From Draconibacterium mangrovi (lineage in GTDB: Bacteria; Bacteroidota; Bacteroidia; Bacteroidales; Prolixibacteraceae), in NCBI RefSeq assembly GCF_010586825.1, contig NZ_JAAAGB010000001.1, forward strand, positions 1,426,001-1,490,000: a stretch of 64,000 nt of DNA, given 5' to 3'. The notes under the pieces are model-generated. The model saw nothing but the letters and a program-made list of their open reading frames with translations. It did no database searches and was not told the origin of the DNA. The translations under genes and the position numbers were made by a program. Of the stretch, positions 25,448 through 34,035 are shown in pieces (the stretch's first letter is position 1; every line of letters starts with the position of its first letter).

Positions 25448-27589
25448 ATGATCGAAAACCGAATAGTAACTCAATTAATGGTTCTTTTGATGCTATTTAT
25501 TGGGCAAAACATAAGTTACGGTTCTACAGCTATTGCTGAACATACAGATAGTTTGCGCCAGGTAATACAAAATAAACAGGGAAAGAAAAAAATAAACGCC
25601 CAGCTCGAATTGGCAATGCTTCTTTTCGAGAATCAAAATAACGATGCAATGACAGTGGCACAATCGGCACTGAGTGATGCAAAGCAGCTTAAAGATAAAT
25701 CTCTTCAAATGCAAGCTTTTTTCATTTTAGGACGTATTGCCCACGAAGTCAGCAACATCAACCTTTCTCAAATCTACTTTGACAGTGCACTAACTTTCGC
25801 CAACCAATTAGATGACCTCTGGTATCAAAGTGATATTTTATTACGTTTGGGAATTAACCAGCACACCCTTGGAGATCACTTAGAAGCTCTCCAATCCTTT
25901 AACATGTCAATTCAGGCGGGACGCCAGGCAGAGAACTACCGTGCAGTTGGCGCCTCCTATTCAATGATGGGTACCGTTTTCAGAGTAAACGGCTTATACG
26001 ATCGTGCGATTGAATACATTATTAAATCGCGGTTGAATTACGAAAAAGCCGATTATGTTGAAGGTTATGCCTGGGCTGCCTACCTGCTCGGACGGATTTA
26101 CGCTGACCTTCAGCTAAACGAAAAAGCAATGGACTATTACAAGCAGTCACTCCAAACCTACGGAGAACTGGCAAAAGCCGACCAAAATAATAGCGGAGTT
26201 GTAATCTGTTACGAGCAAATCGGAATCCTTAATTTAAAGGCTGGAAATACTTATGAAGCCCGCAAAAACATTGAATATACACTTGAAATCCACAAGGCAA
26301 GTGGTTCGAAATATGGTATATCGAATGCCTACAAAAACCTGGGTCGTATTGAATATGCCTCCGGAAATTATGCCCTAGCAGAAAAATATCTAAAAGACGC
26401 TTTAGAAGGAAAAACCGACGTAGGTGATCAGCTTAGTAAACCCTCAATCTATCAATACCTTGGATTGTGCTATTTAAACACCGGGCGCACCAGCGAAGGA
26501 TTAGATATGATTTTGAAAGGTCTCGACCAGGCCATTACCAATAACCAAAAACGCATACAACTTGATATTTACACAAAACTTAGCGAAATCTACCTGAATT
26601 TAAACAACCTCGAGAAAGCCATTGATTGCCAGCAGCAATTGATAAACATTCAGGATTCAATGCTATTGGGTGCAGTGAATATTAAAATGGAACAGCTACA
26701 AGGCATTTACGAAATTGATGCAAAAAACAGTCAGATTGCTGATTTAGAACAACAAAACGAAATAAACAGGCTCGAACTGCGACAACACCGCACATCAGGT
26801 ATTTTGATGATTATAGCAGTTTTACTCGCCATAATTATTACTGGCATAATTTTATTTTTTTACCAGCGCATGCGCCAAAAAAATAATCAGCTGGAAGAAG
26901 CAAACCAGGCAAAGGACAAGTTTTTTGCCATTATCGCCCACGACCTTCGGGGCCCGGTTCACACGCAAACAGCCTTTCTCGACCACCTTCATGAGGAATT
27001 TGATGCGTTGGAAAAAGAGGAACTGAAAAAGCTGTTGAAACTACTTGTTTCATCATCAGAAAACATCAGCGACCTGCTCGACAACCTTTTACTTTGGGCG
27101 CAATCGCAGGTGAAAAAAATGGAGGTAAACACCGGGAAACTTGAGTTGAAAGGCGTGATACAAAATACGGTTGAAAAATTGCAACCCTCGGCAAGACTAA
27201 AACAAATAGCCATTTCACTTGATACCAATAATCAACTTAAAGTATTGTCTGATGCCAATATGCTTCAAACCATTATCCGAAACATTGTTAGCAATGCCAT
27301 AAAATTTACTCCACGCGGGGGGTCAATCAATGTTAAAACTTTCGCCTCGGATCAAAATGAAGTTACCATAAAAATTACCGATACCGGTCTGGGAATGAAT
27401 GCCGAAAAGTTGAATAAGCTGTTTGACATCAGCTCCAAGAGCCATTCACAGGGAACTGAAAATGAAAAAAGTAACGGACTGGGGCTTGTTCTTGTAAAAG
27501 ATTTTGTTGAAAAAAACAAGGGAACAATAAACATTGAAAGCGAAGTGGGAAAAGGCACCTCTGTTGTTGTTACTCTCCCGCAGGCTTAG
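25448..27589 (+). CDS. TPR-containing membrane sensor histidine kinase
   Basis: Product of 713 residues from the ATG at 25448, which begins a signal peptide; an in-frame TTG at 25415 is less plausible. Periplasmic tetratricopeptide repeats fill about 30-400 (for example YSMMGTVFRVNGLYDRAIEY). They are followed by a coiled coil, one membrane span (about 450-475), a HisKA domain with phosphorylated His498 in IIAHDLRGP, and the ATP-binding boxes NIVSNAIKFTPRGG, DTGLGMN and GLGLVLVKDF. There is no receiver or output domain, and no response-regulator gene is adjacent. The signal and partner are unknown. Confidence 0.9.
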   Translation: MIENRIVTQLMVLLMLFIGQNISYGSTAIAEHTDSLRQVIQNKQGKKKINAQLELAMLLFENQNNDAMTVAQSALSDAKQLKDKSLQMQAFFILGRIAHEVSNINLSQIYFDSALTFANQLDDLWYQSDILLRLGINQHTLGDHLEALQSFNMSIQAGRQAENYRAVGASYSMMGTVFRVNGLYDRAIEYIIKSRLNYEKADYVEGYAWAAYLLGRIYADLQLNEKAMDYYKQSLQTYGELAKADQNNSGVVICYEQIGILNLKAGNTYEARKNIEYTLEIHKASGSKYGISNAYKNLGRIEYASGNYALAEKYLKDALEGKTDVGDQLSKPSIYQYLGLCYLNTGRTSEGLDMILKGLDQAITNNQKRIQLDIYTKLSEIYLNLNNLEKAIDCQQQLINIQDSMLLGAVNIKMEQLQGIYEIDAKNSQIADLEQQNEINRLELRQHRTSGILMIIAVLLAIIITGIILFFYQRMRQKNNQLEEANQAKDKFFAIIAHDLRGPVHTQTAFLDHLHEEFDALEKEELKKLLKLLVSSSENISDLLDNLLLWAQSQVKKMEVNTGKLELKGVIQNTVEKLQPSARLKQIAISLDTNNQLKVLSDANMLQTIIRNIVSNAIKFTPRGGSINVKTFASDQNEVTIKITDTGLGMNAEKLNKLFDISSKSHSQGTENEKSNGLGLVLVKDFVEKNKGTINIESEVGKGTSVVVTLPQA

Positions 27590-27609
27590 TTTCAGAAGTT
27601 TATTGAAAC

Positions 27610-27659
27610 TCCTCGCAGCAGAGCTGACGAGGAATCCGATTCCGTTAAGGATTTTTTTA
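27610..27659 (+). terminator. Possible terminator after the TPR kinase
   Basis: TCCTCG/CGAGGA and AATCC/GGATT can pair in succession, followed by T7. The stems are short, so the call is weak. Confidence 0.4.
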
Positions 27660-27727
27660 TTGTTTTGTTCGCTTACCCCGAGGCAAAGCCATCGGTGAAT
27701 GCGCTCACCGGAATTCAATCAGCAGCT

Positions 27728-28006
27728 TTATGCCACAACTAATATTCCCAGAACCAAAAAAAATGCAAATAAAAGGATGCTTATCCAAAACGTTCCATAG
27801 TGTTTACCCGATTTTCCCATCTCTTTTTGATTGAATTCACGGTATTTTTTAGCCATCGAAAAAATTTGAAAATGCATAGTTGCAGGATTGACTTTTTCGC
27901 CTCGTTGCTGCAAGTAGTCTTTAATTATCAAAACAATAATAAAATTCGACACCAAAAACAGCAAAGCCATTACTCCAAAAACAAGGGCCAGATTCTTTTC
28001 GAACAT
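27728..28006 (-). CDS. Small membrane protein (two spans)
   Basis: Protein of 92 residues with two hydrophobic segments (about 8-28 and 72-90) separated by a charged loop (QQRGEKVNPATMHFQIFSM, then EFNQKEMGKSG). No family is recognised. Convergent with the TPR histidine kinase gene, and just downstream of the esterase gene on the same strand with a 131-bp gap. The regular hydrophobic pattern and absence of a better reading in other frames support a real gene. Confidence 0.6.
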   Translation of the reverse strand: MFEKNLALVFGVMALLFLVSNFIIVLIIKDYLQQRGEKVNPATMHFQIFSMAKKYREFNQKEMGKSGKHYGTFWISILLFAFFLVLGILVVA

Positions 28007-28137
28007 GATTTACTCCAATTTAAACTGTTCTACTATACGAATTGGTGGCAAAGGAGTTGCAAAACCTTCATAAATATGTGTGAATCTGCTTGTTCCAAAA
28101 ATAATCGCTCTGCATCAACAACAATCTTTTAGCTCAA

Positions 28138-29307
28138 TTATTCATGATCCGGGAAATCATTTGATAACAATATCCAGGCTTTCCCAAGTCTATCATACAG
28201 ATTGCTGATATGTGTTCCGGGATTATCATACGTCTCGAACTGATGTTTAATATGCATAGCATCAAGCTGTTCATGCATCATGGTGTTAGCTTCAATGTAA
28301 AAATTGTCATTCACTCCACAATCAAAATAAACTTCTTTCAACTGTTTCAGCCCAATACGGTTTTTTTGAACCATTGACAGCAGGCCTTGCTCACTAATTT
28401 TTTGCATAAGCTCCGGAATGATAACAGCCTCTCCGTTAACAAATTCAAACGGTAGATCGCAATAATATGGAGGATTATCAGGATTGGGCAACCAAGCTTG
28501 TGCCAACATAACAGCACCATTGTTTACAAATGTGAAAGGAGCAAAAGGATCATACGCTAGCGGGCCCTCAACTCCCCACATCTCGTCTTCTACTGCCAAA
28601 AAATTAGCCATATATAAAATCAACGGTTCAGGAAAATGCGAAGGCGACAAAGCTCCCACATAACGAAATACTTTTGGGTGTTTCATGGCAATATTCAAAG
28701 AGCCTATTGCACCGGCGCAATGTCCGCTTATGGCGCGCCAGTTAAAGTGCGGTATCGTACGATACTTTTGATCAATAAAGCTAACCAATTCATTTACGAT
28801 GTAGTCTTCGTAATTTCCCTCAACTGTGGAATTCACATAAAGACTCGGACCGTATTTGGTTTGTGCATCAGGCATAACAATAATGGCCTCTTTCATGCCC
28901 TCGTTGTCCACCAAATTATTGAGCCAGGGTAAAAATCCTTCTTCAGGGAAATCAACACGGGCCGGAAGTTGTGCCGACAGATAAAAGAACTCGTATGGTT
29001 CGGGTTCCATCAACATGCCACCCCAGGCGGGTGTACCATGCAGGAAGTAAATTACCGGAAAATGTTTCTCCGGACAGGTATAGTAACTTTTAGGCAGGTA
29101 CACGCGAATCATTCGATCGGCCGGATCGCCCAAAAGATTACCTTCCAGGGCTTTTACATGCATCATTTCAGTAACGATAGTTCCCTCTCCTGCTGTTGCT
29201 GCTTTTTCAGGTAAAAAAGCATCAGTGTCGGGCGCTTCATATTCTTCCTGGCAGGCCGGCAGTAAGAATAAACTAAGTAAGATCAGGATTAAGACTTTTG
29301 TTTTCAT
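28138..29307 (-). CDS. Esterase-family alpha/beta hydrolase lipoprotein with Cys in the nucleophile elbow
   Basis: The 389-residue lipoprotein (lipobox LLPAC) has the putative-esterase (PF00756) layout: MIRVYLPKSYY, HFPVIYFLHGTPAWGG, EAIIVMPDAQTKYGPS, then the elbow RAISGHCAGAIGSLNIAMKHP. The usual GHSMGG serine is Cys197 here; the codon reads TGC clearly. Asp (FDCGVNDNF) and His (NPGTHIS) of the triad are in place. A Cys-Asp-His triad is known in dienelactone hydrolase, so the enzyme may be active on a different ester type, or inactive. It lies downstream of a hybrid regulator on the same strand with palindromic sites in between. Confidence 0.78.
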   Translation of the reverse strand: MKTKVLILILLSLFLLPACQEEYEAPDTDAFLPEKAATAGEGTIVTEMMHVKALEGNLLGDPADRMIRVYLPKSYYTCPEKHFPVIYFLHGTPAWGGMLMEPEPYEFFYLSAQLPARVDFPEEGFLPWLNNLVDNEGMKEAIIVMPDAQTKYGPSLYVNSTVEGNYEDYIVNELVSFIDQKYRTIPHFNWRAISGHCAGAIGSLNIAMKHPKVFRYVGALSPSHFPEPLILYMANFLAVEDEMWGVEGPLAYDPFAPFTFVNNGAVMLAQAWLPNPDNPPYYCDLPFEFVNGEAVIIPELMQKISEQGLLSMVQKNRIGLKQLKEVYFDCGVNDNFYIEANTMMHEQLDAMHIKHQFETYDNPGTHISNLYDRLGKAWILLSNDFPDHE

Positions 29308-29356
29308 TGTAGTACATTTTTTGGATTAAACTCATCTGCAATGTACTGTACAATGC
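29308..29356 (-). promoter_or_regulatory. Palindromic TGTAC-type sites upstream of the esterase gene
   Basis: A 19-bp imperfect palindrome GCAATGTACTGTACAATGC (29338-29356, 8 of 9 pairs) and a shorter TGTAGTACA (29308-29316) lie in the 100 bp before the esterase start. They are candidate operators, perhaps for the neighbouring AraC-type regulator. Confidence 0.4.
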
Positions 29357-29407
29357 CACAAGAAGCTTTCCGGTTTTTCCCAAATACTTCCTGAATTTTC
29401 CCGGCTA

Positions 29408-31570
29408 TTAGTTATAGCTTTTTTCGTTTTCGTGCAGCAGAAATTCGCGCGGACTTTCGCCAAACTCCTCTTTAAACACCTGGCTGAAGGTGCTTAAACT
29501 TTTCATTCCCACCTCGTAGCCAATTTCGGTAATATTCATCGATGAAGTGCTTAACAGCTGTTTTGCTTTCTGCATGCGTAACGACCGTATATAACGCGCC
29601 ACCGACTGGTTGGTAAGTGCCTTAAACTTTCGGTACAGCTGCGATTTACTCATGGCCATTTCTTCACAAAGTTCAGGTACGTTAAAATCTTCGTTGTTGA
29701 GGTTTTCACTGATGGCCGAATGCAGCTTTTTCATAAAACGGTCTTCGTGCTGCATCAACGGATCGGTGCTGTAATCAAAGCCATTGCCTTTACTAAATCG
29801 TTGGTAGAGGCTTTTACGAAGCTCAAGCAGTTTTTGCAGACGCACCAGTAATTCCTGCTGATTAAAAGGTTTAACCACATAAGCATCGGCACCATGCTCC
29901 AATCCTTCAATACGGGAAGGGATATCGGCTTTTGCCGTCAGCAAAACAACTGGAATATGACTGGTGCGAATATCTTCTTTTAGTCTTTTACAGAGCTCAA
30001 AACCATCCATTTCGGGCATCATTACGTCGCTGATCACCACATCCGGAATTTCATTCACCGCCTTTTCGTAACCTTCCTTGCCGTTTTTTGCCAACTGTAT
30101 GCTAAAATAATCGCTGTAACAGGCTTGCAAATAACCTAAAACATCGGGGTTATCTTCAACAATAAGCAAACGCTCCTTGCCTGCATGTTTATTCTCTGCA
30201 GAATGCATTTCTGCCAACTCTCTATATTCTGTTTCCTGCTCGGGCAGCAGAAATTCTTTGATGTGCAAAGCACTTGTTACAGGCAATTTTACTTTAAACA
30301 CAGTTACTTTTCCGGGTACAGAATTTACCTCGATAGTACCGTTAAGCAAAGCAACCAACTCACGGGTAAGTGCCAGTCCAATCCCGGCACCACCAACCTT
30401 TCGGGTATTTTTGTCATCAGCCTGATAAAAACGATCAAATATCTTATCCTGCTTTTCTGAAGGAATTCCAATACCGGTGTCACTCACAATAATATTCAAC
30501 ATTCCGTTTTCAACCAGCACATGCATTTTTACCGATCCACCCGCCGGAGTAAATTTTATGGCATTACCCAGTAAATTAGAAACGATAACCGTTATTTTTT
30601 CCGGGTCAAAATCCAGCACATAATGCTGTGAATCCGCTTCAAATGTCATTTTCAATTTCTTCTCTTCGGCATAATACTCCTGCAACTGAAACACATAGCG
30701 CAAAAACGGAACAATGTTGGCGTGTATCTTTTTTACCGACAGGTTCCCCGATTCCATTTTGCTCAGTTCCAGCAACTGATCGACAAGCTGCAGCAGGCTT
30801 TTGCCATTTTTAATTATGGTATCAGCTTTTGCCTGGAAACTCTTTTCTTTTTCTGAGCGCAGCGAATCGGCCAACCCCAGAATAACAGTTAAAGGTGTAC
30901 GAAACTCGTGCGTAATATTGGTGTACAAACGGGTTTTAGCCTCGTTCATTTCCTTTTGCCTTTGTGCCTCACGCTCCTCCATTTTTGTAAACAAATTCAC
31001 TGCATAAAGACTAAAAAAGAAGATGTATCCGGTTATAATGATCAGGCTTACAAAAAAGAAAAGCAGGTTTTGTTGCGGATTTAGTGCCTGTTCTTTTGGA
31101 AAATACGGATCAAATATTAACAAGCTCAACATGGCAACTCCAAACACAATACTAACCGGCAAAATAAGTTTCGGTTTACGCAAAATTACCGAGCTGGTTA
31201 CCGCCTGAATCGATAGTAAAAACAAACCTCCGCACGTTAACAGCCCACCCATTCGGGCTACATACACCGACGAAATCACGATCATCAGTATTTTAAACAA
31301 CTTAATTACCATGTCCATTTTCCGGGCGTAATAGAAAATAGTGGTCGACACACAAACAATAAGAATGTAAATCAGGCTGAATTCAAAGATAAGTTTGGCC
31401 GAAATACTCCACGAAACAATCAACATTATCGTTAAACCGGTAAAGGCAAATATGCCTTGTACCATCATGTATTTTTTCCCCAGTTTATCCCAGTCGCTTA
31501 TCGTTTCGTTTTCGGTTAAACGCTGCAGGAATAGCTCAAAGCGCTCTGTAAGTTGATTTAACCGTAGCAT
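29408..31570 (-). CDS. Hybrid sensor kinase/response regulator with AraC output domain
   Basis: One-protein two-component regulator of 720 residues. It has about six membrane spans within residues 35-195 and no large periplasmic domain, unlike polysaccharide HTCS sensors. HisKA follows with His221 in NITHEFRTPL, then ATPase boxes (SNLLGNAIKFTPAGG, SDTGIGIP, GGAGIGLAL). A receiver domain carries phospho-acceptor Asp515 (VVISDVMMPEMDG), and a C-terminal AraC HTH spans about 610-715 (MSKSQLYRKFKALTN; GMKSLSTFSQVFKEEFGESP). The signal is probably sensed in the membrane. The downstream esterase gene is the likely target, by position only. Confidence 0.92.
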   Translation of the reverse strand: MLRLNQLTERFELFLQRLTENETISDWDKLGKKYMMVQGIFAFTGLTIMLIVSWSISAKLIFEFSLIYILIVCVSTTIFYYARKMDMVIKLFKILMIVISSVYVARMGGLLTCGGLFLLSIQAVTSSVILRKPKLILPVSIVFGVAMLSLLIFDPYFPKEQALNPQQNLLFFFVSLIIITGYIFFFSLYAVNLFTKMEEREAQRQKEMNEAKTRLYTNITHEFRTPLTVILGLADSLRSEKEKSFQAKADTIIKNGKSLLQLVDQLLELSKMESGNLSVKKIHANIVPFLRYVFQLQEYYAEEKKLKMTFEADSQHYVLDFDPEKITVIVSNLLGNAIKFTPAGGSVKMHVLVENGMLNIIVSDTGIGIPSEKQDKIFDRFYQADDKNTRKVGGAGIGLALTRELVALLNGTIEVNSVPGKVTVFKVKLPVTSALHIKEFLLPEQETEYRELAEMHSAENKHAGKERLLIVEDNPDVLGYLQACYSDYFSIQLAKNGKEGYEKAVNEIPDVVISDVMMPEMDGFELCKRLKEDIRTSHIPVVLLTAKADIPSRIEGLEHGADAYVVKPFNQQELLVRLQKLLELRKSLYQRFSKGNGFDYSTDPLMQHEDRFMKKLHSAISENLNNEDFNVPELCEEMAMSKSQLYRKFKALTNQSVARYIRSLRMQKAKQLLSTSSMNITEIGYEVGMKSLSTFSQVFKEEFGESPREFLLHENEKSYN

Positions 31571-31752
31571 CCGTTTTGTTTTTAGTGCATTTGTAATTCA
31601 ATGGTTTACAGTACTATCGAGATAAAACTACTGTCCTCTTCCTTTATACTTTATTTTTTTGAAAAGGTTGGATGCTTAGGTAAGTTGAAAACGAAGTACG
31701 GCTTCCGAAGAAGAACAAAAAAGAGTAACCAATTAAAAGTTTTTCTCCTTTA

Positions 31753-32493
31753 TCACTTTTTAGTACTGAGTTCGGCTTCTATCAAACCAAGTAACGGAAT
31801 TAATCTGGTATTCACACGATCCATTCGCCGGTTAAGCGAGTATGCATAAGTCAGCTCCTGGTTCGAGAGACTTAAAAACTCATCCGACTTCATTTTTTGA
31901 AGCCCGCGTTCGTAATCTTTCCAATCGGGCTCATAACGTTCCTGCGGATTATAAGGGATCAAAGAATTTACAAATGTGGCATATTCACCTCGCAGATTAT
32001 CCATATAAGTAATTGTTGTACTTATGGAAGTGTAATAGTCGATGATTTGTAACTGCAGGTGTTTGTTACGAATCAATTTTAAATTTCCGGTGCTGATAAT
32101 GTCTTTATAGGTACTGGATTCTTCAAAAACAGCGGCACGGCTCAATTTCCCGCCTTTCCCAATGGAGGAAAAAAAAGCGACTGTATCATCAATTTCAACA
32201 CCGTACTTCACATACTTCCGTGCCAATTCCAATCCTTTAACTTTTTCGGGGTAATCCTTCTCCCAATACACATTCAGAAACAACGAGTCCCGTTTTAATT
32301 CTTCCAGAAAATTTTCGAGGTATTCCCGCTCTTTTAACCGATCAATACGGTTTGAATTCCAATTGTTGATTTGCAGTGCGATCAAAATCCCAATAACCAC
32401 CAACAAAATTTCACCAACGGCGTATCGCAGGTATTTGGCCACCCGGTTTTCGGCAGCTAGTTTGTAGCGCATTTTTGAGAAGAATCGGAACAT
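31753..32493 (-). CDS. DUF6090 protein, copy 1
   Basis: Protein of 246 residues. The N-terminus MFRFFSKMRYKLAAENRVAK and the following membrane span (VGEILLVVIGILIALQINNWN, given in part) are almost identical to four other proteins in this window. The rest is divergent, helical and charged (for example RLKEREYLENFLEELKRDS). A single span at about 28-44 with a basic N-terminal segment suggests the variable domain faces outwards. Function of DUF6090 is unknown. It is the last gene of a tight minus-strand run; its start lies 3 bp from the stop of copy 2. Confidence 0.85.
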   Translation of the reverse strand: MFRFFSKMRYKLAAENRVAKYLRYAVGEILLVVIGILIALQINNWNSNRIDRLKEREYLENFLEELKRDSLFLNVYWEKDYPEKVKGLELARKYVKYGVEIDDTVAFFSSIGKGGKLSRAAVFEESSTYKDIISTGNLKLIRNKHLQLQIIDYYTSISTTITYMDNLRGEYATFVNSLIPYNPQERYEPDWKDYERGLQKMKSDEFLSLSNQELTYAYSLNRRMDRVNTRLIPLLGLIEAELSTKK

Positions 32494-32496
32494 AAC

Positions 32497-33252
32497 TTAA
32501 GGATTTGGTGAATTGTTGTATTTATTGATGCGGACAAGAAACTCATTCGTTTTATCCAGAATTTCTTTCAGCTGATTAATCGCGTACAAATTCGTAACGT
32601 TTCGGATAGCAAGCATGGCGTTCAGGTAAACACCCAGTTCTTCAAATTCCGCCTCTGCCCAGATCGCATCAGCCAATTTCGAAACAGGAGAAATATTTCC
32701 ATAGTCGGATAATGGATACTTCCTTGCGAAAGCTGTAATCTGACTGACATAGGCACCCGAATTAAGCTGGGTACGCGAAATGTTGGCATCGTGCATCTCA
32801 TTGATTTGCAGAAGCTCATCCTGAATCCATGTTTCCAGTATTTTTAAACTTCCGGTTGACAATAAACTTTTAAATGTATTATCGTTGAAAGTTGCGTTGA
32901 CATGAGTTCTTGGATCAAATTCAAAACGGGCAATCTGAACAAGCGTGTCGATGGTCACTTTGTTGTCCGACATTCTTTTAATAAATCCAAAAACCTTCGT
33001 TGTATCTGCTTGCAGAATCCTTAAGTTTTGGTTTATCATGAGCGTGTCCGATTTCAGATCAGAAATAATCGATTGAATCAGCAGTTGTTCCTGTATTCTT
33101 TCTTTTCGTCGCTCGTTCCAGTTATTCACCTGAACTGCAATCAAAATCCCGATAACAACCAGCAATATTTCTCCAATCGCGTAACGCAGGTATTTTGCAG
33201 CCCTGTTTTCGGCTGCCAGTTTGTAGCGCATTTTTGAAAAGAATCGGATCAT
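32497..33252 (-). CDS. DUF6090 protein, copy 2
   Basis: A 251-residue member of the local DUF6090 family: invariant N-terminal block (FFSKMRYKLAAENRAAKYL) with a span near 28-44, then a helical variable domain. It includes ERIQEQLLIQSIISDLKSD and a STGSLKILE motif; an equivalent 'STGxxxLI' motif occurs in copies 1 and 3 at the same relative place (about residues 120-130), the only clear similarity outside the N-terminus. It is packed between copies 1 and 3 with gaps of 3 and 9 bp, indicating translational coupling. Confidence 0.85.
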   Translation of the reverse strand: MIRFFSKMRYKLAAENRAAKYLRYAIGEILLVVIGILIAVQVNNWNERRKERIQEQLLIQSIISDLKSDTLMINQNLRILQADTTKVFGFIKRMSDNKVTIDTLVQIARFEFDPRTHVNATFNDNTFKSLLSTGSLKILETWIQDELLQINEMHDANISRTQLNSGAYVSQITAFARKYPLSDYGNISPVSKLADAIWAEAEFEELGVYLNAMLAIRNVTNLYAINQLKEILDKTNEFLVRINKYNNSPNP

Positions 33253-33261
33253 TTGATTTAA

Positions 33262-34032
33262 CTATTTTGTTTGTTCAAGTTCTTCGATTAATATTTCTGC
33301 TTCCTTATCCATGCTTTCCGAATTTTCCAGAATGTTGTAATAGATGGTTTGCATGTTATCAATTGCAGCAAAAACTTCCGGCTTTTTTATAAAAGCACGG
33401 TACTCCTCATCGCTTAGTTTATAGGCTTCAGAAACAATTTTTCTCGTTCCGTTATAACTCCGGCTCTCTCCCGCTAATGAAGCAAGGTTGCCAATTTGCT
33501 TGCGTATTTCCCATATCGATCCAAGATAGAATATCTCTCCACTGAGATCAACCGTGTGTTTATGCCAGGAATACGTTATTAAAAACTTAGACATATCATC
33601 TAAAAATTTCTTGTTCTGGATTAAGCCAATTTTACCGGTTGAAACAGCCTGGTTGTATGAGGTAAGTATGGGCTCAAAAGGCGGCATTACAAAAGCCCCC
33701 GAAAGGTAATATTGAAGCGAGTCAACCGATACGTTTGTATTATTTGTGTACGACAAAGACAGAAACCGGGAAGTTCTTTGAATACTTTGTTCAATTTCTG
33801 ATTGAATGGATTCGATGCGTAAACGGGTAGCAGTAAAATCTGATATCAGCGATTGAATCAGTGCTTTTCGTTCCTTAGCCTGTTTTCTTTGTTCGTTCCA
33901 GTTATTCACCTGCACCGCAATCAAAATCCCGATTACAACCAGCAATATTTCTCCAACAGCATAACGCAGATATTTTACGGCCCTGTTTTTGGTAGCCAGT
34001 TTGTAACGCATTTTTGAAAAGAAACGAAGCAT
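33262..34032 (-). CDS. DUF6090 protein, copy 3
   Basis: A 256-residue DUF6090 protein. The N-terminal block carries small differences (KLATKNRAVKYL) but the membrane span is the same. The variable region includes LIQSLISDFTATRLRIES and VSTGKIGLIQNKKFLDDM. The start codon lies 3 bp after the stop of the S9 peptidase gene, so peptidase and copies 3, 2 and 1 are almost certainly one transcript. No catalytic motif is evident. Confidence 0.85.
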   Translation of the reverse strand: MLRFFSKMRYKLATKNRAVKYLRYAVGEILLVVIGILIAVQVNNWNEQRKQAKERKALIQSLISDFTATRLRIESIQSEIEQSIQRTSRFLSLSYTNNTNVSVDSLQYYLSGAFVMPPFEPILTSYNQAVSTGKIGLIQNKKFLDDMSKFLITYSWHKHTVDLSGEIFYLGSIWEIRKQIGNLASLAGESRSYNGTRKIVSEAYKLSDEEYRAFIKKPEVFAAIDNMQTIYYNILENSESMDKEAEILIEELEQTK

Positions 34033-34035
34033 ATT

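Noticed and set aside
27660..27727. Additional hairpin-bearing repeat after the TPR kinase gene
   Set aside because: Possible stems there are short and mismatched; nothing beyond the weak terminator could be supported.
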